A DNA stretch of 39,444 nt. Source: Comamonadaceae bacterium (GTDB lineage: Bacteria > Pseudomonadota > Gammaproteobacteria > Burkholderiales > Rhodocyclaceae). How positions within the stretch are numbered: the stretch's first letter is position 1; every line of letters begins with the position of its first letter. Below are positions 38,318 through 39,444 of the stretch, one piece after another. The stretch lies in assembly GCA_029255645.1 (NCBI GenBank), contig JANLJE010000043.1:1-39444 (forward strand). Reading direction: 5' to 3'. The notes below the pieces were generated by a model. It had not been told where the DNA came from and did not search any database. It saw only the letters and a list, made by a program, of their open reading frames with translations. The position numbers were made by a program, and so were the translations under genes.

Positions 38318-38443
38318 AACGGTGCCAACTGCCTGCTGGAGAGCAGGTGACGCCCTGTGCCCAGCCGTGCTGGCCCTGTCACACACTGACCTTGCAGCAA
38401 CACCACCTTCGCCTTCTGCCGCCTCGCGCGTAAAATGTGCCGA
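38318..38443 (+). repeat. 126-bp direct repeat, copy 1 (Rpn upstream region)
   Basis: This stretch is identical, base for base, to 39319-39444. It contains the untranslated region before the Rpn gene, the -10-like TAAAAT at 38431-38436, and ends with the A of the Rpn ATG. The base before each copy differs (G against C). Confidence 0.95.
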
Positions 38444-38799
38444 TGCGCCAGGAAGACGATGCCTCGTACAAGCTGCTGTTCTCCGCCCCGGAAGTGGTAC
38501 GGGATCTGGTCCTGGGCTTCATTCCGGACGAGTGGCTGCACAGCCTGGACTACACGACCCTGGAGAAGGTACCCGGCAGTTACGTCACCGACGACCTGCG
38601 CCACCGTGCCGACGACGTGATCTGGCGGGTGAAGGCCGAAGGCGAGTGGGTTTACCTCTACCTCTTGATCGAGTTCCAGAGCAGGGTCGATCCGTGGATG
38701 GCGGTGGAAAAGGAAAGGGGCCAGGGTCATTTAACCCAGGGCCTCTGCACTCGAATGGAATATATTCCTGGGGCATTTCAAGGCGCAGAAAATCGTTAA
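38443..38799 (+). pseudogene. Rpn/YhgA-like PD-(D/E)XK nuclease, truncated
   Basis: The native part is about 88 codons, MRQEDDASYKLLFSAPEVVR, then LVLGFIPDEWL, YVTDDLRHRADDVIWRVK and YLYLLIEFQSRVDPWMAV. It matches the N-terminal nuclease domain of Rpn recombination-promoting nucleases (Transposase_31). The catalytic D lies in ADDVIW and the E-x-Q in LIEFQS. At about 38708 the gene runs into copy B of the dispersed element and the frame then reads repeat (ERGQGHLTQGLCTRMEYIPG) to a stop at 38797. Family proteins are usually around 300 residues, so roughly two-thirds is lost. The ATG at 38443 is only 7 bp after a TAAAAT -10, which would give a leaderless message. Confidence 0.82.
38710..38788 (+). 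repeat. dispersed element, copy B, inside the Rpn gene
   Basis: Identity to copy A runs from 38710 to 38772 (63 bp). It then continues with single-base indels through CATTTCA-A-GGCGCA to 38788. It has one head motif, the palindrome GGAATATATTCC at 38757-38768, and no second head. It breaks the Rpn reading frame. Confidence 0.88.
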
Positions 38800-38801
38800 C
38801 C

Positions 38802-38837
38802 CTCAGTGACTTACGGCAAGCACTTGTAAACACTGAG
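38802..38837 (+). repeat. inverted repeat before the transposase
   Basis: CTCAGTG (38802-38808) and CACTGAG (38831-38837) form a perfect 7-bp pair around 22 bases, 41 bp before the transposase ATG. It may mark the left end of the insertion sequence, but no matching right end is present. Confidence 0.45.
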
Positions 38838-38877
38838 GAAATATCGTCTACTCTCATCTTTTGGGCGGTAAAAAGGG

Positions 38878-39351
38878 ATGCGGGCAAGTGCTTTGAAGGA
38901 GATGTTGATGGAGGTGGAGGATCCGCGCCAGCCGAGCAACGGGACGCGGCATGATTTTGTGGAAATCCTGGTGATGACCCTCACGGCGGTACTTTCGGAT
39001 TGCGATACGATCGAAGAGGTGGCGGCGTGGTCGCGTGCGCAACTTGCCTGGCTGCGCCAGTTCCTCGTGCTCAAGAACGGCATTCCGTCGGAGGACACGT
39101 TTCTGCGGGTGTTCCGTCTGCTCGACCCGAAGTCGTTCGAGGCTTGTTTCCGGCGCTGGGTGGGCGCGCTGATCCCCCATCTGAACGGCACGATTGCGAT
39201 CGACGGCAAAACGGTGCGCGGCTCGGGCAGCGGCGGGGAGACGGCCATCCACAGGGTCAGCGCGTTTGAGACCCGCCTCGGCCTGGTGCTGGGTCAGGAA
39301 AAGGTGTCGAAGAAAAGCAACGGTGCCAACTGCCTGCTGGAGAGCAGGTGA
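38878..39351 (+). pseudogene. ISAs1-family transposase, 3' truncated
   Basis: The visible N-terminal part (about 147 native codons) reads MEVEDPRQPSNGTRHDFVEI, then LTAVLSDCDTIEEVAAWSRA, WLRQFLVLKNGIPSEDTFLR, VFRLLDPKSFEACFRRWV, TIAIDGKTVRGSGSGG and GLVLGQEKVSKKSN. This is the ISAs1 (H-repeat-associated) pattern, with the first catalytic Asp in AIDGKT. At about 39319 it fuses to the 126-bp repeat, adding a junk tail (GANCLLESR) and a stop. The remaining acidic catalytic residues are lost, so it cannot be active. AAGGAG 7 bp before an ATG at 38908 suggests that as the true start, with 38878 as the alternative. Confidence 0.85.
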
Positions 39352-39444
39352 CGCCCTGTGCCCAGCCGTGCTGGCCCTGTCACACACTGACCTTGCAGCA
39401 ACACCACCTTCGCCTTCTGCCGCCTCGCGCGTAAAATGTGCCGA
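39319..39444 (+). repeat. 126-bp direct repeat, copy 2, at the window end
   Basis: This is an exact copy of 38318-38443 that runs to the last base of the window. It would place a second Rpn start immediately outside. It begins inside the transposase frame at AAC. The length and the coincidence with the window end make an assembly cause possible. Confidence 0.95.

Noticed and set aside
36420-39444. Prophage or integrative island at the right end
   Set aside because: No integrase, tRNA target, phage structural gene or attachment repeats are seen; the tail is better described as toxin-antitoxin plus repeats and gene remnants.

Overview
The window is a stretch of high-GC chromosome from a Gram-negative bacterium, most likely a betaproteobacterium close to the Rhodocyclales. 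The gene orders murC-ddl-ftsQAZ-lpxC-secA-argJ, apaG/rpe-gph-trpE, trpGDC and lptD-surA-pdxA-rsmA are typical of that group, as are the extended -10 promoters (TGnTAGAAT). This placement is inferred from gene content and order; no rRNA or tRNA gene is present to test it. The window opens inside murC and closes exactly at the end of a 126-bp exact repeat, so it may be a whole assembly contig.

Layout: (1) 1-7615 is the distal division and cell-wall cluster: murC (5' truncated), ddl, ftsQ, ftsA, ftsZ and lpxC, then a small membrane protein, dciA (minus strand) and an M23 peptidase. (2) 7703-12139 holds secA with its terminator, argJ, and apaG convergent with argJ. (3) 12215-18896 holds rpe, gph and tryptophan biosynthesis. 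A previously unmarked 18-residue leader peptide with three Trp codons precedes trpE. A HigBA toxin-antitoxin module and a short orphan gene separate trpE from trpGDC, which ends in a strong terminator. (4) 19023-23940 holds a stand-alone Pal-like lipoprotein, hemA, katG behind an OxyR-like site, and a DUF2789 protein. (5) 24096-28971 is a minus-strand run: pyrF, an orphan N6-adenine methyltransferase, an MFS transporter, a MaoC hydratase and a secreted M23 peptidase. (6) 28994-34585 is the minus-strand envelope operon lptD-surA-pdxA-rsmA, divergent from amgK-murU (MurNAc recycling) at 34682-36419. (7) 36420-39444 is an accessory tail: two short stress-type genes (DUF5670/lmo0937-like and CsbD), a second HigBA, dispersed repeats, a broken Rpn nuclease gene and a broken ISAs1-family transposase.

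How the genes fit together: the housekeeping part is dominated by envelope building. MurC and Ddl make peptidoglycan precursor, FtsQAZ run division, LpxC commits to lipid A, LptD and SurA deliver LPS and outer-membrane proteins, and AmgK-MurU recycle MurNAc to UDP-MurNAc, the substrate of MurC. The most unusual parts are the tryptophan leader, the two HigBA modules with look-alike operators, the many short tandem repeats at gene ends, and the repeat-rich tail. In that tail an approximately 77-bp dispersed element sits inside the Rpn gene, and the Rpn upstream region is duplicated after the cut transposase. I see no CRISPR array, prophage or large unknown gene cluster.
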